From Microbacterium hominis (GTDB lineage Bacteria > Actinomycetota > Actinomycetes > Actinomycetales > Microbacteriaceae): a stretch of DNA of 64,000 bases. Shown piece by piece: positions 27,511 through 36,506 of the stretch. Made by a program: the position numbers and the translations under genes. The notes under the pieces were generated by a model, which worked only from the letters and a program-made list of their open reading frames with translations, was not told the DNA's origin and did no database searches. The DNA lies in NCBI RefSeq assembly GCF_013282805.1, contig NZ_CP054038.1, forward strand, positions 2,542,001 to 2,606,000, read 5' to 3'. The number at the start of each line of letters is the position of its first letter. Within the stretch, counting starts at the first letter, position 1.

Positions 27511-27892
27511 CCCCGAAGACGTGCTCCCCGCACCCGGGCGGGGAGGCGCCGTGCGCCCGAACGCAGGCGGCGGCGAGGCCACGCACCCCCGCGCGGACCA
27601 TCCGGCGGTGATCGTCGTCACCGTCGTGCGCAGCGGCGGCATCACCGGGCTCGTGCGCGAGTGGTCGGCCGAGCCGCCACCCGAGCAGGCTCCCCGGTGG
27701 GTCGCGCTGGTCGATGCCTGCCCGTGGGACGCCGAGGAGGCCGACCCCGCCGGTGCCGATCGCTTCGTCTGGCGCCTGCACGCCCGCTGCGACGACGACG
27801 ACCTCGAGGCGACCCTCGCCGACAGGCAGGTCGAGGGCCCCTGGCGCACGCTCGTCGACGAGGTGCGCTCGTTCGGACGATCTAGCGGCTGA
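27494..27892 (+). CDS. Emfourin-like inhibitor of the M4 protease
   Basis: 132 residues. After a 37-residue variable, Gly/Pro-rich part, the core reads VIVVTVVRSGGITGLVREW, then WVALVDACPWD, then a basic C-terminus. This is the emfourin pattern (protealysin inhibitor family), and the gene overlaps the M4 protease by 17 bases in the same direction. It likely holds the protease inactive in the cytoplasm. A shorter product from a GTG near 27606 is possible. Confidence 0.85.
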   Translation: MDTLSDPEDVLPAPGRGGAVRPNAGGGEATHPRADHPAVIVVTVVRSGGITGLVREWSAEPPPEQAPRWVALVDACPWDAEEADPAGADRFVWRLHARCDDDDLEATLADRQVEGPWRTLVDEVRSFGRSSG

Positions 27893-28499
27893 ACAGTCCG
27901 CGCTTGGCCTTCTTCTTGGGGCTCAGGCTCTTCTGCAGGTAGACGGTGCCCAGCCACCGGCCGAACTTGAACCCGACACGGCCCATGCGGCCCACCTCCG
28001 TGAAGCCGAGCTTCTCGTGCAGCGCGATCGAGGCCTCGGCGCCCTTGTCGCTGATCACCGCCACGATCTCGCGGATGCCCTTCGCCTCGCACGCGGCGAT
28101 CAGGGCCTCGAGCAGCGCCCGCCCGAGCCCCTTGCCGGCGGCCGCCTGACCGAGGTAGATCGAGTTCTCCACCGTGTAGCGGTAGCTCGACTTGCCCGAC
28201 CACGGCGACACGTACGCGTACCCGAGCACCTGGCCGGTCGGAGACTCGGCGACGAGGAAGGGCAGATCGAGCTTGCGGAGGTGGCCGATCTTGTCGCGCC
28301 ACTGCGCGACCGTCCACTTCTTCTCGTCGAAGGTCACCACCGAGTTGGTGACGTAGTAGTTGTAGATCTCGCGGATGTCGGGCACATCGGTGTCCCGCAC
28401 TGTCCGGATCGTGTACGAGAAGGGCCGCTCGGGCTCGGGCTGGCGACGCAGATGCCAGGGGAGCCGACGGCGATCGCGGTTGTACTCCTCCTCCAGCAT
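27882..28499 (-). CDS. GNAT-family N-acetyltransferase (phosphinothricin acetyltransferase-like)
   Basis: 205 residues. REIYNYYVTNSVVTFDE and SPWSGKSSYRYTVENSIYL are typical of the Pat/YncA group, and the acetyl-CoA loop is GKGLGRALLEALI. It could acetylate methionine sulfoximine-like compounds, but the substrate is unproved. The ATG at 28499 is chosen over an upstream GTG because TAGGCT at 28507-28512 ends seven bases before it; that hexamer starts with the TAG stop of ung. Its 3' end overlaps the convergent emfourin gene by 11 bases. Confidence 0.88.
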   Translation of the reverse strand: MLEEEYNRDRRRLPWHLRRQPEPERPFSYTIRTVRDTDVPDIREIYNYYVTNSVVTFDEKKWTVAQWRDKIGHLRKLDLPFLVAESPTGQVLGYAYVSPWSGKSSYRYTVENSIYLGQAAAGKGLGRALLEALIAACEAKGIREIVAVISDKGAEASIALHEKLGFTEVGRMGRVGFKFGRWLGTVYLQKSLSPKKKAKRGLFSR

Positions 28500-28509
28500 G
28501 CGCACCAGC

Positions 28510-29208
28510 CTACGCGGCGGCGGGGATGCGCCAGTCGACCGGTGCGGCACCCTGCCGAGCCAGCAGCTCGTCGGCCCGCGAGAAGGGGCGGGAGCCGAAG
28601 AATCCGCGGCTCGCCGACAGCGGCGACGGGTGCGGCGACTCGATCACCGGGGTGTCCCCCAACAGGGGGCGCAGGCCCGCGGCATCCCTCCCCCACAGGA
28701 TCGCGACGAGCGGGCGATCCCGCGCGGCGAGGGTGCGGATCGCATGTTCGGTGACCTTCTCCCAGCCCCAGCCGCGGTGGGATGCCGGTGCTCCCGGTGC
28801 CACGGTGAGCACGCGGTTCAGGAGCATGACGCCCTGGTCGCTCCACGCCGAGAGGTCGCCGTGGGCGGCGGGCGGGATGCCGAGGTCGGCCTCGAGCTCC
28901 TTGTAGATGTTGACGAGGCTGCGCGGCAGCGGCCGCACGTGCGCGTCGACGGCGAACGACAGGCCGATCGGGTGCCCCGGGGTCGGATACGGGTCCTGCC
29001 CCACGATGAGTACCCGCACGTCGTCGAGCGGACGCTGGAAGGCACGCAGCACGCGCTCCCCGGCGGGGAGGTACCGGCGCCCCGCCGCGGTCTCGGCGCG
29101 CAGACGCTCGCCGAGGGCCGCGATGTCGGGCGCGACCGGCGCGAGGGCGTCGGCCCAGCCGGCATCCATCAGTCCGGCCGCAGCCAGCTCGGGAAGCGTC
29201 GCCGCCAT
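28510..29208 (-). CDS. ung: Uracil-DNA glycosylase, family 1
   Basis: 232 residues. [20 protein letters not shown] holds the catalytic Asp, and the C-terminal loop [19 protein letters not shown] the catalytic His. Removes uracil from DNA. The ATG follows the SDR stop directly (TGAGATG), so it is cotranscribed with the SDR gene. Confidence 0.96.
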   Translation of the reverse strand: MAATLPELAAAGLMDAGWADALAPVAPDIAALGERLRAETAAGRRYLPAGERVLRAFQRPLDDVRVLIVGQDPYPTPGHPIGLSFAVDAHVRPLPRSLVNIYKELEADLGIPPAAHGDLSAWSDQGVMLLNRVLTVAPGAPASHRGWGWEKVTEHAIRTLAARDRPLVAILWGRDAAGLRPLLGDTPVIESPHPSPLSASRGFFGSRPFSRADELLARQGAAPVDWRIPAAA

Positions 29209-29209
29209 C

Positions 29210-29989
29210 TCACAGGGCCCGCGGGCGCAGCGGCCCGCGGGCGAGCAGGTGCTGGGCGGATTGGGCGACCGGGCGCAGCGTGACGAGGTCGAGGTTCACA
29301 TGGCCGGGCGCGTTCAGCGCGTACGCGATGACGTCGGCCACATCGCCGGCGGTGAGCGGGTTATCGACGTCCTCGTAGACCTTCTCGGCCGCGTTGCGGT
29401 CGCCGCCCAGGCGGTTGAGGGTGAACTCCTCGGTGTAGACCATGCCGGGGGCCACCTCGGTGACCCGGATCGGCTCACCGTTGAGCTCGAGCCGCAGCGC
29501 GTGGGCGAGCATGGCCTCGGCGGCCTTCGCCGCGTTGTACCCGCCGCCGCCGGCGTAGGCGGTCTGGGCGGCCGTGGAGGTCACGAAGAGCGTGTCCGCG
29601 TGGCCGCCGTGCTCGGCCGCGGCGCGCAGCTGCGGCAGGAGGGCGGCGACGAGCCGCTGCGCGGAGAGCACGTTGACATCGAACATCCACTGCCAGTCCG
29701 ACGCCGAGCCGTCCTCGACGCGATCGGTGCCGCGGGCGCCGCCGGCCACGTGCACGAGCGCGTGCACCGGGCCGGTCGCGGCGAGGTGGTCGGCGAGCGC
29801 CTGCACGTCGGCGTCGGAGGTGAGGTCCGCGGCGAAGGCGACGACCCCGATCTCGGACTCCAGGGCCGCAAGGCGATCGGCGCGGCGGGCCACGGCCACC
29901 ACGTCCCATCCGCTCTGTCGCAGCGTCCGTGCGGTCGCCTCACCGATGCCGGAACTGGCCCCTGTCACCACTGCTCGCCTGGCTGTCAT
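29210..29989 (-). CDS. Short-chain dehydrogenase/reductase
   Basis: 259 residues. [12 protein letters not shown] is the NAD(P) loop, and [10 protein letters not shown] is the YxxxK active site after a serine-rich STAAQTAY. The R at ARRADR suggests NADP use. The substrate is not known; the YdfG-like group is closest in style. TAGCGT ends seven bases before the ATG at 29989. Confidence 0.92.
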   Translation of the reverse strand: MTARRAVVTGASSGIGEATARTLRQSGWDVVAVARRADRLAALESEIGVVAFAADLTSDADVQALADHLAATGPVHALVHVAGGARGTDRVEDGSASDWQWMFDVNVLSAQRLVAALLPQLRAAAEHGGHADTLFVTSTAAQTAYAGGGGYNAAKAAEAMLAHALRLELNGEPIRVTEVAPGMVYTEEFTLNRLGGDRNAAEKVYEDVDNPLTAGDVADVIAYALNAPGHVNLDLVTLRPVAQSAQHLLARGPLRPRAL

Positions 29990-30076
29990 GCGCTCCACGC
30001 TACCCCCGCCCGCGATCTCCGATGACGGCGCGCGTGCCACCGTGTCGCGGTGAGGTTACGCCCCGTGTCCGCGGCG

Positions 30077-30105
30077 TTGTCGCGGCCCTCGCACATCCGT
30101 ACTGT
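30077..30105 (+). promoter_or_regulatory. Promoter of metY
   Basis: TTGTCG (30077-30082) and TACTGT (30100-30105) are spaced 17 bases apart, a good housekeeping-sigma pair. Transcription should start near 30112 and give a ~45-base leader before the ATG, ending in GCAGGAG. No SAM riboswitch was recognised in this leader. Confidence 0.6.
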
Positions 30106-30157
30106 CGAAGCGGTCGGAGGCGTTCGCCCCCGGCACCCAGACCGCAGGAGCACGCCG

Positions 30158-31480
30158 ATGTCCGCATCAGAGAACTGGCGCTTCGAGACCAAGCAGATCC
30201 ACTCGGGCGCTCAGCCCGACCCGGTGACGAAGGCTCGCGCCACACCCATCTACCAGACCACGTCGTACGTGTTCGACAACGCCGACCACGCCGCGAACCT
30301 GTTCGCGCTGGCGGAGTTCGGCAACATCTACACGCGCATCCAGAACCCGACGCAGGACGTCCTCGAACAGCGCATCGCGGCGCTGGAGGGCGGCACCGGC
30401 GCGCTGGTGCTGGCCAGCGGCCAGGCCGCGGCGACCTTCGCGGTGCTCAACATCGCGGAGGCGGGCGACCACATCGTCTCGTCGAGTTCGATCTACGGCG
30501 GCACGTACAACCTCTTCAAGTACACGCTCGCCAAGCTCGGCATCGAGGTCACCTTCGTCGAGGACCAGGACGACCCGGCCGAGTGGCGCGCCGCCGTGCG
30601 CCCGAACACGAAGCTGTTCTTCGCCGAGACGATCGGCAACCCGAAGATCAACGTGCTCGACATCCGCCGCGTCGCCGACATCGCCCATGAAGCCGGCGTG
30701 CCGCTCATCGTCGACAACACGATCGCGACGCCCTACCTCATCAAGCCGTTCGAGCACGGTGCCGACATCGTCGTGCACTCGGCCACGAAGTTCCTCGGCG
30801 GGCACGGCACGACCATCGGCGGCGTCATCGTCGACGGCGGCTCGTTCCCGTGGTCGGAGCACGTCGACCGCTTCCCCGGTCTCACCGTGCCCGACCCGTC
30901 GTACCACGGCGCCTCGTACACCGCGGCGGTGGGCGACGGCCTCGCGTACATCATCAAGGCCCGCGTGCAGCTGCTGCGCGACCTCGGCTCGGCGATCTCG
31001 CCCAACAGCGCATGGCTGCTCATTCAGGGGGTCGAGACGCTCTCGCTGCGCGTGGAGCGGCACGTGCAGAACGCGCAGGAGATCGCGGAGTGGCTCGAGA
31101 ACCACGACGACGTCTGCTCGGTGAACTACTCCGGCCTGCCGACGTCTCCCTGGTACGCCGCCGCCAACCACTACGCGCCCAAGGGCGTCGGGGCGGTGCT
31201 CTCGTTCGAGCTCAAGGGCGGCGTCGAGGTCGGGCGCACGTTCGTGAACTCCCTCGAGCTGTTCAGCCACCTCGCCAACATCGGCGACGTGCGCTCGCTC
31301 GTGATCCACCCGGCCTCCACCACCCACTCCCAGCTGACCCCCGAGCAGCAGCTCACCACGGGTGTGACGCCGGGCCTGGTGCGCCTGTCGGTGGGCCTCG
31401 AGAACATCGATGACCTCAAGGCCGACCTCGAACAGGCACTGGCGGCCGCCCGCCGCGTCGCCGAGGCCGCGCGCGCCTGA
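30158..31480 (+). CDS. metY: O-acetylhomoserine sulfhydrylase
   Basis: 440 residues, PLP enzyme of the Cys/Met metabolism family. Makes homocysteine from O-acetylhomoserine and sulfide, completing the MetX-MetY route to methionine. Marks: QTTSYVFDNADHAANLFA, the cofactor-binding YTRIQNPT, DNTIATPYL, and the PLP lysine in HSATKFLGGHG. Start at 30158 is supported by GCAGGAG eight bases before. metX follows 1.3 kb downstream on the same strand, split off by a cyclase-like gene and repeats. A perfect hairpin terminates it. Confidence 0.96.
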   Translation: MSASENWRFETKQIHSGAQPDPVTKARATPIYQTTSYVFDNADHAANLFALAEFGNIYTRIQNPTQDVLEQRIAALEGGTGALVLASGQAAATFAVLNIAEAGDHIVSSSSIYGGTYNLFKYTLAKLGIEVTFVEDQDDPAEWRAAVRPNTKLFFAETIGNPKINVLDIRRVADIAHEAGVPLIVDNTIATPYLIKPFEHGADIVVHSATKFLGGHGTTIGGVIVDGGSFPWSEHVDRFPGLTVPDPSYHGASYTAAVGDGLAYIIKARVQLLRDLGSAISPNSAWLLIQGVETLSLRVERHVQNAQEIAEWLENHDDVCSVNYSGLPTSPWYAAANHYAPKGVGAVLSFELKGGVEVGRTFVNSLELFSHLANIGDVRSLVIHPASTTHSQLTPEQQLTTGVTPGLVRLSVGLENIDDLKADLEQALAAARRVAEAARA

Positions 31481-31502
31481 CCTTCCCTCCTCAGGAACGA
31501 GG

Positions 31503-31532
31503 GATGCCCCGACCCGGCCGGGTCGGGGCATC
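31503..31532 (+). terminator. metY terminator, perfect 13-bp hairpin
   Basis: GATGCCCCGACCC (31503-31515) pairs exactly with GGGTCGGGGCATC (31520-31532) around GGCC, followed by TTCGTCCT. The same sequence recurs in inverted orientation at 32683-32720. Confidence 0.85.
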
Positions 31533-31613
31533 TTCGTCCTCCGGCACGCGGTGCCCATCATTCCGCGGCCGGCGCGCCCCGAGCGCAGAACGGGGTCCGG
31601 GCTCGCGCTGTGG

Positions 31614-32555
31614 TCAGACGGCGGCGTCCCACCAGCGCAGGACCCGGAGGGCGCGCAGCGTCACCCAGCGGCTGGGAAAGCCCTCCCCCTCCTGCTCCAT
31701 GGCGAACAGGCGCGGGCCCTCGTGGCAGTTCTCGTAGCGGAACATGCCGTTCGCGTCGGCCTTGGCGCGCAGCATCCCGATCGCCTCACCGAGGCGCGGA
31801 TCCCGCCGGTCCACCAGGCGGAAGTGGTCGAGTCCGCGGAGGATGTCGTGGAACCACCGCACCGGGAACGACAGCATCGTCATGCGAGGGTCGGCGACCT
31901 CGCCCGTGGACCGTCGCCGGAACAGCGCGCGCTCGAGGAGGTACTCCTCGCCGGCCGCGCGCGCAGCACGGGACGCGTCGGTTCCTCCGGTCGCGGCCTC
32001 CCACTCACGCAGCCCCTCGAGCACGCAGATCGTCGAGTGGAACGACGACACGGTGCTCGTCTCCATCCAGCAGTTCCACCCCCCGTCGGCGAGCCGCTGG
32101 CCGACGATCGTCTCGACGATCGCGTCCACGGACTCGCCGAAGTAGGCGCCGATCGCGAGTGCGATGCCGTTGATGCACGGCTCGACCTCGCCGTCGAAGT
32201 AGGGCGAGCCGTCGTCGTCCCAGCGCACATTGTCGCGGACCCGGGCGATCGCCTGCTTCGCCTGCGGGCTCGAGGGGTCGAGGCCGTACTCCCAGAGCGA
32301 CTGCAGGGAGAAGTGCGTCGCCGACCACGCGTCGAAGAACGGCCGGGATTCATCGGCCCACCCGGGGCGGTAGGTGCCGCCGTCCCAGCGTCCGTCGGGG
32401 GCCTGTGCGGCCAGCATCCTCGCACCCCAGCCCTCGACGGCGACCCGGGCGCGCTCCGCGGCCACCTCGTCGGGAGGGGCGTCGAGCAGATCGCGCTTCA
32501 CCTGCCAGCGGATGGCGGGGTCGCCCTGCAGCAGGTACTCGATGACGGCGCTCAT
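31614..32555 (-). CDS. Terpene-cyclase-fold (squalene-hopene cyclase-like) protein, function unknown
   Basis: 313 residues. Repeats rich in Gly, Trp and Asp (QAPDGRWDGGTYRPGW, QRLADGGWNCWMET, and SLQSLWEYGLDP) fit the alpha/alpha toroid of prenyltransferase/cyclase families. It is half the size of squalene-hopene cyclase and lacks a DXDD acid motif, so it is unlikely to be one. TAGCGT ends seven bases before the ATG. It lies antisense between metY and metX, and inverted repeats flank it. Confidence 0.82.
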   Translation of the reverse strand: MSAVIEYLLQGDPAIRWQVKRDLLDAPPDEVAAERARVAVEGWGARMLAAQAPDGRWDGGTYRPGWADESRPFFDAWSATHFSLQSLWEYGLDPSSPQAKQAIARVRDNVRWDDDGSPYFDGEVEPCINGIALAIGAYFGESVDAIVETIVGQRLADGGWNCWMETSTVSSFHSTICVLEGLREWEAATGGTDASRAARAAGEEYLLERALFRRRSTGEVADPRMTMLSFPVRWFHDILRGLDHFRLVDRRDPRLGEAIGMLRAKADANGMFRYENCHEGPRLFAMEQEGEGFPSRWVTLRALRVLRWWDAAV

Positions 32556-32607
32556 GGCGCTGACGCTACCCCGCGCCGCCGACATCGTGCGAGCGCGCTT
32601 CCGTGCC

Positions 32608-32673
32608 GACGACGCGGACCACGCGGCGAACCGGTTCGCGCTCGTCGAGTTCCGTGACGTCTGCACACGACGA
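32608..32673 (+). pseudogene. Decayed fragment of metY
   Basis: The plus strand reads DDADHAANRFALVEFRDVCT, matching DNADHAANLFALAEFGNIYT of the intact metY (codons from about 30280). About three quarters of the ~66 bases are identical by eye and no gap is needed. The rest of the gene is missing. It lies just inside the right inverted repeat beside metX, so it is probably the leftover of a second metY copy next to metX. Confidence 0.7.
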
Positions 32674-32682
32674 CGTCTGCTC

Positions 32683-32720
32683 GCCCCGACCCGGCCGGGG
32701 GTCGTGGCATCCCTCGTTCG
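32683..32720. repeat. Inverted copy of the metY terminator region
   Basis: In reverse complement this stretch reads AACGAGGGATGCC, one substitution, a 2-base insertion and then CGGCCGGGTCGGGGC. The same bases occur in direct orientation at about 31493-31528. The two copies, about 1.15 kb apart, bracket the cyclase-like gene and the metY fragment. The hairpin within it (32683-32708) could still end transcription before metX. Confidence 0.7.
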
Positions 32721-32785
32721 CTCTTCCCGCGCCACCGGGCGTAACACGATCCCGCCCTGACGGGCCCACCCGCGAGAATGGAACG

Positions 32786-33991
32786 ATGGACTGGCAGACC
32801 TCCGAAGACACCGTGCCCTCCGCACCGGTGACGGAGGCCGACGCGCGGTTCCTGCTCGGCCGCCCGCCCGCCACGGGCGCCTGGCGCGATGGCGATCCCG
32901 CCGGCGACCGGCGGTTCGCCGCATTCGGGTCCTTCCGCACCGAGGGCGGCCGGGAGCTGCCCGGCTTCCGCATCGCCTACGAGACGTGGGGCGAGCTGAA
33001 CGCCGCCCGCGACAACGCGGTGCTCGTGCTGCACGCCCTCACCGGCGACAGCCACGTGCGCGGCCCTGCCGCACCCGGGCATCCGACCTCGGGCTGGTGG
33101 GACGACATCGTCGGCCCCGGCGGCCCGGTCGACACCGACCGCTGGTTCGTGGTCGCCCCCAACATGCTCGGTGGATGCCAGGGCTCGACGGGTGCGGCAT
33201 CCATCGCCCCCGACGGGTACGAGTGGGCCTCCCGCTTCCCGTACCTGACGATCCGTGACCAGGTCGCCGCGCAGGTGCGCCTGGCCGACGCGCTCGGGAT
33301 CGACACGTGGGCCGGTGTCATCGGCGGCTCGATGGGCGGCATGCACGCGCTGGAATGGGCGGCGAGCCTGCCCGATCGCGTCGAGCGCGTCGCCGTGCTG
33401 TCGGCGCCGCCGGTCAACACCGCCGACCAGATCGCGCTCAACTCGGTGCAGCTGGAGGCCATCCGCATCGATCCGCAGTTCAAGGGCGGCGAGTACTACG
33501 ACGCCGGCGACGGCGACGGCCCCACTCGTGGGCTCGCCCTCGCGCGCCGGATGGCGCTGCTGAACTACCGCTCCCCCACCGAGCTGAACCAGCGCTTCCA
33601 GCGCTCGTGGCAGTCGGGAGTGAGCCCGCTCGGCCGCGGCGGGCGGTTCGCGGTGGAGTCGTACCTCGACTTCCACGGCAACAAGTTCACGCGCCGCTTC
33701 GACGCGAACACCTACATCACGCTCGTCGAGGCGATGAACTCGCACGACGTGGGCCGCGACCGCGGCGGCGTCGAGGACGCCCTCGCGCGCGTCACGGCGA
33801 CCGCCCTGGTGCTCGGGATCGACAGCGACCGGCTGTTCCCGATCGACGGGCAGCACCGCATCGCCCGCGGCATCCCGAACACCCTCGACGGCGACCGCGC
33901 GGTCGTGCTCGCGAGCGACTTCGGGCACGATGGCTTCCTCATCGAGACGCACGCGGTCGGCGCCCACCTCCGACGCCTGCTCGAGGGGTAG
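32786..33991 (+). CDS. metX: Homoserine O-acetyltransferase
   Basis: 401 residues, alpha/beta-hydrolase fold. Acetylates homoserine with acetyl-CoA, feeding MetY. Marks: HALTGDSHVRG, GWWDDIVGPG, the nucleophile elbow VIGGSMGGMHALEW, Asp in LGIDSDRLFP, and His in DFGHDGF. GAGAAT at 32774-32779 ends six bases before the ATG, so it should be leaderless. Its stop codon abuts that of the convergent Nudix gene. Confidence 0.96.
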   Translation: MDWQTSEDTVPSAPVTEADARFLLGRPPATGAWRDGDPAGDRRFAAFGSFRTEGGRELPGFRIAYETWGELNAARDNAVLVLHALTGDSHVRGPAAPGHPTSGWWDDIVGPGGPVDTDRWFVVAPNMLGGCQGSTGAASIAPDGYEWASRFPYLTIRDQVAAQVRLADALGIDTWAGVIGGSMGGMHALEWAASLPDRVERVAVLSAPPVNTADQIALNSVQLEAIRIDPQFKGGEYYDAGDGDGPTRGLALARRMALLNYRSPTELNQRFQRSWQSGVSPLGRGGRFAVESYLDFHGNKFTRRFDANTYITLVEAMNSHDVGRDRGGVEDALARVTATALVLGIDSDRLFPIDGQHRIARGIPNTLDGDRAVVLASDFGHDGFLIETHAVGAHLRRLLEG

Positions 33992-34798
33992 TCAGCCCTC
34001 GCGCGTGTAGATCCACGGCAGCGCGCCGATCTGGAGGCGGTGCCGACGGGTGGATGCCTCGCCCGCCGTCTCGTCGTCGTACGCGGCATCCTCCTGCCAC
34101 AGCAGCATCGGGCCGGTCGGCCCGCGACGGGCGACCGACTCGAACCGCTCGACGCCGGGCGCGCGCACGAGCGCGAGCAGCGCCGCGGCGGTCGGCTGTC
34201 GCTGCAGCGCGTGAAGGGTCACCCACGTCGGCGGGTACAGCGTGACCTCCCCGCGCCCGTGACGCGAGAGGGCCTCCTCGGGGCGCAGCCATTCCGCCGC
34301 GACGGCCTCATCGGGAGAGAGGACGATGGTGCCGTCGGGCGCCGCCGCCACGAAGAACCACGTGCGGATGCGCAGGGCGATCCCCGGCGGCGGATCCCAC
34401 ACCGACAGGGGGATGAGCGCGTCGCGGGCCACGACCAGACCGGTCTCCTCGCGCGTCTCGCGGATCGCCGCCTCGACGGCGGCAGCGTGCTCGGCGTCGT
34501 CGTCGCCCGCCGGCCCGGTGCCGGCAGCCGTGCGATCGGCGTCGTCGATCTTGCCGCCGGGGAACACCCACGCCCCCGCGAACGAGCCGCGATCGGGGCG
34601 CTCGATGAGCAGCACCTCGGCGCCCGCCTCGCCGTCGCGTACGAGCACCACGGTCGCGGCGGTGGGGACGGCGGCATCGTCGGCATCGCCGGGGAGGCGG
34701 GGGCGCGCACGATCCAGCGTGTCGGCGAGTGCACGCGCCGCGCGATCGGCGGGAGGAGCCGCGCGATCGGCGGGAGGTCGAGGCGTCGGCTCTGACAT
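33992..34798 (-). CDS. Nudix hydrolase (NUDT19-like)
   Basis: 268 residues. The Nudix box is split by a ~20-residue insert: WVFPGGKIDDAD, then AIRETREETGL with the REUXEE core intact. That layout, with RTWFFVAAAP after it, fits the NUDT7/19 group thought to act on CoA-type or other nucleotide diphosphates. A 30-residue Pro/Ala/Arg-rich start is poorly conserved in style. TAGTCT (34805-34810) ends six bases before the ATG. Confidence 0.88.
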   Translation of the reverse strand: MSEPTPRPPADRAAPPADRAARALADTLDRARPRLPGDADDAAVPTAATVVLVRDGEAGAEVLLIERPDRGSFAGAWVFPGGKIDDADRTAAGTGPAGDDDAEHAAAVEAAIRETREETGLVVARDALIPLSVWDPPPGIALRIRTWFFVAAAPDGTIVLSPDEAVAAEWLRPEEALSRHGRGEVTLYPPTWVTLHALQRQPTAAALLALVRAPGVERFESVARRGPTGPMLLWQEDAAYDDETAGEASTRRHRLQIGALPWIYTREG

Positions 34799-34838
34799 CC
34801 GCCCAGACTACGACGGGCGACAGGCGACGCGAGCGGAC

Positions 34839-36056
34839 CTACACCAGGGCGGTGCTGCGCGCGCGCTCGAGCGCGAGGCTCGTCAGCGCCAACCCGAGTC
34901 CGGCCAGCGCGAGAAGCACCCCCACCCACGCCGGGGCGAGGAAGCCGAGGCCGGCGGCGATCACCACACCGCCGAGGAACGCGCCGAGGCTGTTGCCGAT
35001 GTTCAGCGCCGAGTGGTTCAGCGCCGCCGCGATGGACTGGTTGTCCTCCGCGACATCCATCAGCCTCGTCTGGATCGTCGGGCTCAGCACCGACGAGACG
35101 AAGCCGGTCGCGAAGACGAACAGGCCGAGCGCCCAGATCCACCATGCCGTCACCGCCAGCAGCGCAAGCACCAGGGCGAGCGCGATCAGCCCGCCGACGA
35201 GCGTGCGCTTGAGGTCGACGTCGGCGAGATGGCCGCCGACGAGATTGCCGATCGTCATGCCGACGCCCATGAGCACGAGCACGATCGGCACGACCCATTC
35301 CGGCGATCCCGCGATCTCGGTGACCAGCGGCGCGACATAGCTGTACACGGCGAAGAAGCCGCCGAACCCGATCGCCCCCACCCCGAGGGCGAGCCACACC
35401 TGCCCGATGCGGAAGACCTTCAGCTCGGCCCGGAGCGTACGACCCGGATCACCCGGGTGGGAGGGCACGAAGATCGCGATCAGCACGGTGGCCAGCAGGA
35501 AGATCGCCGTGACCACCACGAACGCGGCGCGCCAGCCGACCTGCTGGCCGAGGAAGGTGCCCAGCGGCACGCCGACGACGTTCGCGACCGTGAGTCCGGT
35601 CAGCACGAACGCGACGCCCTTCGCGCGCATGCCGGGGCCGAGCACGTCGGCGGCCACGAGCGCTCCGATGCCGAAGTACGCGCCGTGCGGGAGTCCCGCC
35701 AGGAACCGCGACGCCGCGACCTGCTCGAAGGTCGGCAGCACGACGGTGAGGGCGTTGAAGACGGTCAGCGCGAGGGCGAGTCCGATCATCACGCGGTGGC
35801 GCGGATACTTCGCCACCGATCCCGCGATCGTCGGCGCCCCCACGACCACGCCGAGCGCGTACAGGCTGATGAGCCAGCCGGCCTGGGCGATCGCCTCTTC
35901 GGGGCTCGCCGCCCACTGCGCAGGCAGCAGATCTTCGGCGATGTTCGGCAGCAGGCCCATGACGACGAATTCGGTCATGCCGATGCCGAAGCTGCCGACG
36001 GCGAGAGAGAGGAGCGCCCACATCGCCGCACCCCTCGACGAGGTCGAGGTGGTCAT
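34839..36056 (-). CDS. MFS efflux transporter (DHA1/AraJ-like)
   Basis: 405 residues, twelve helices. GSFGIGMTEFVVMGLLPNIA at the start is the hallmark of the AraJ/YdhP sugar-or-drug efflux group, and GPTIAGSVAKYPRHRV-like text around helix 2-3 (VGAPTIAGSVAKYPRHRV) is its motif A. Substrate unknown. TACCAT at 36063-36068 ends six bases before the ATG. Confidence 0.92.
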   Translation of the reverse strand: MTTSTSSRGAAMWALLSLAVGSFGIGMTEFVVMGLLPNIAEDLLPAQWAASPEEAIAQAGWLISLYALGVVVGAPTIAGSVAKYPRHRVMIGLALALTVFNALTVVLPTFEQVAASRFLAGLPHGAYFGIGALVAADVLGPGMRAKGVAFVLTGLTVANVVGVPLGTFLGQQVGWRAAFVVVTAIFLLATVLIAIFVPSHPGDPGRTLRAELKVFRIGQVWLALGVGAIGFGGFFAVYSYVAPLVTEIAGSPEWVVPIVLVLMGVGMTIGNLVGGHLADVDLKRTLVGGLIALALVLALLAVTAWWIWALGLFVFATGFVSSVLSPTIQTRLMDVAEDNQSIAAALNHSALNIGNSLGAFLGGVVIAAGLGFLAPAWVGVLLALAGLGLALTSLALERARSTALV

Positions 36057-36156
36057 GGCGTCATGGTAGCGGCGGGCGCGGCATCCTGTCGAATCGATTC
36101 GGCGATCGGGTCGCCGCGTGTCTCGGGAACCGGTTCGGGATGCCGCGCCCCGCGCC

Positions 36157-36474
36157 TCAGCCTTCGTCGGCGCTGCGCTCGAGGGCCTGCTCCAGGCGGT
36201 CCACCTTGGCGTCGAGCTCGCCCGTGTAGCCGGGGCGGATGTCGGCCTTCAGCACGAGGGAGACCCGCGAGCCGAACGGCATCACCGCATCGGTGGCGCG
36301 CCTGACGACGTCGAAGACGGCATCCCACTCCCCTTCGATCTCGGTGAACATCGACGTCGTGCGATGGGGCAGACCGCTCTCGCGCACGATGCGCACGGCT
36401 GCGGCGACCGCGTCGTGCACGGAGCCGTCGGCACGGCCGGTGCCGCTGGGGGCGACGGAGAAGGCGACGAGCAT
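36157..36474 (-). CDS. MTH1187/YkoF-type thiamine-binding-like protein
   Basis: 105 residues, the usual size. LVAFSVAPSGTG, TTSMFTEIEGEWDAVF and VSLVLKADIRPG match the DUF77 family, whose members bind thiamine or hydroxymethylpyrimidine in a ferredoxin-like fold. The ATG at 36474 follows the GT87 gene by 32 bases on the same strand, so they may share a transcript. Confidence 0.88.
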   Translation of the reverse strand: MLVAFSVAPSGTGRADGSVHDAVAAAVRIVRESGLPHRTTSMFTEIEGEWDAVFDVVRRATDAVMPFGSRVSLVLKADIRPGYTGELDAKVDRLEQALERSADEG

Positions 36475-36506
36475 GGGAACCTCCAGGGTTGCTCTCGGAA
36501 GGGGGA

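Noticed and set aside
30050..30157. SAM riboswitch before metY (and before metX)
   Set aside because: The metY leader lacks SAM-class motifs and metX appears leaderless.
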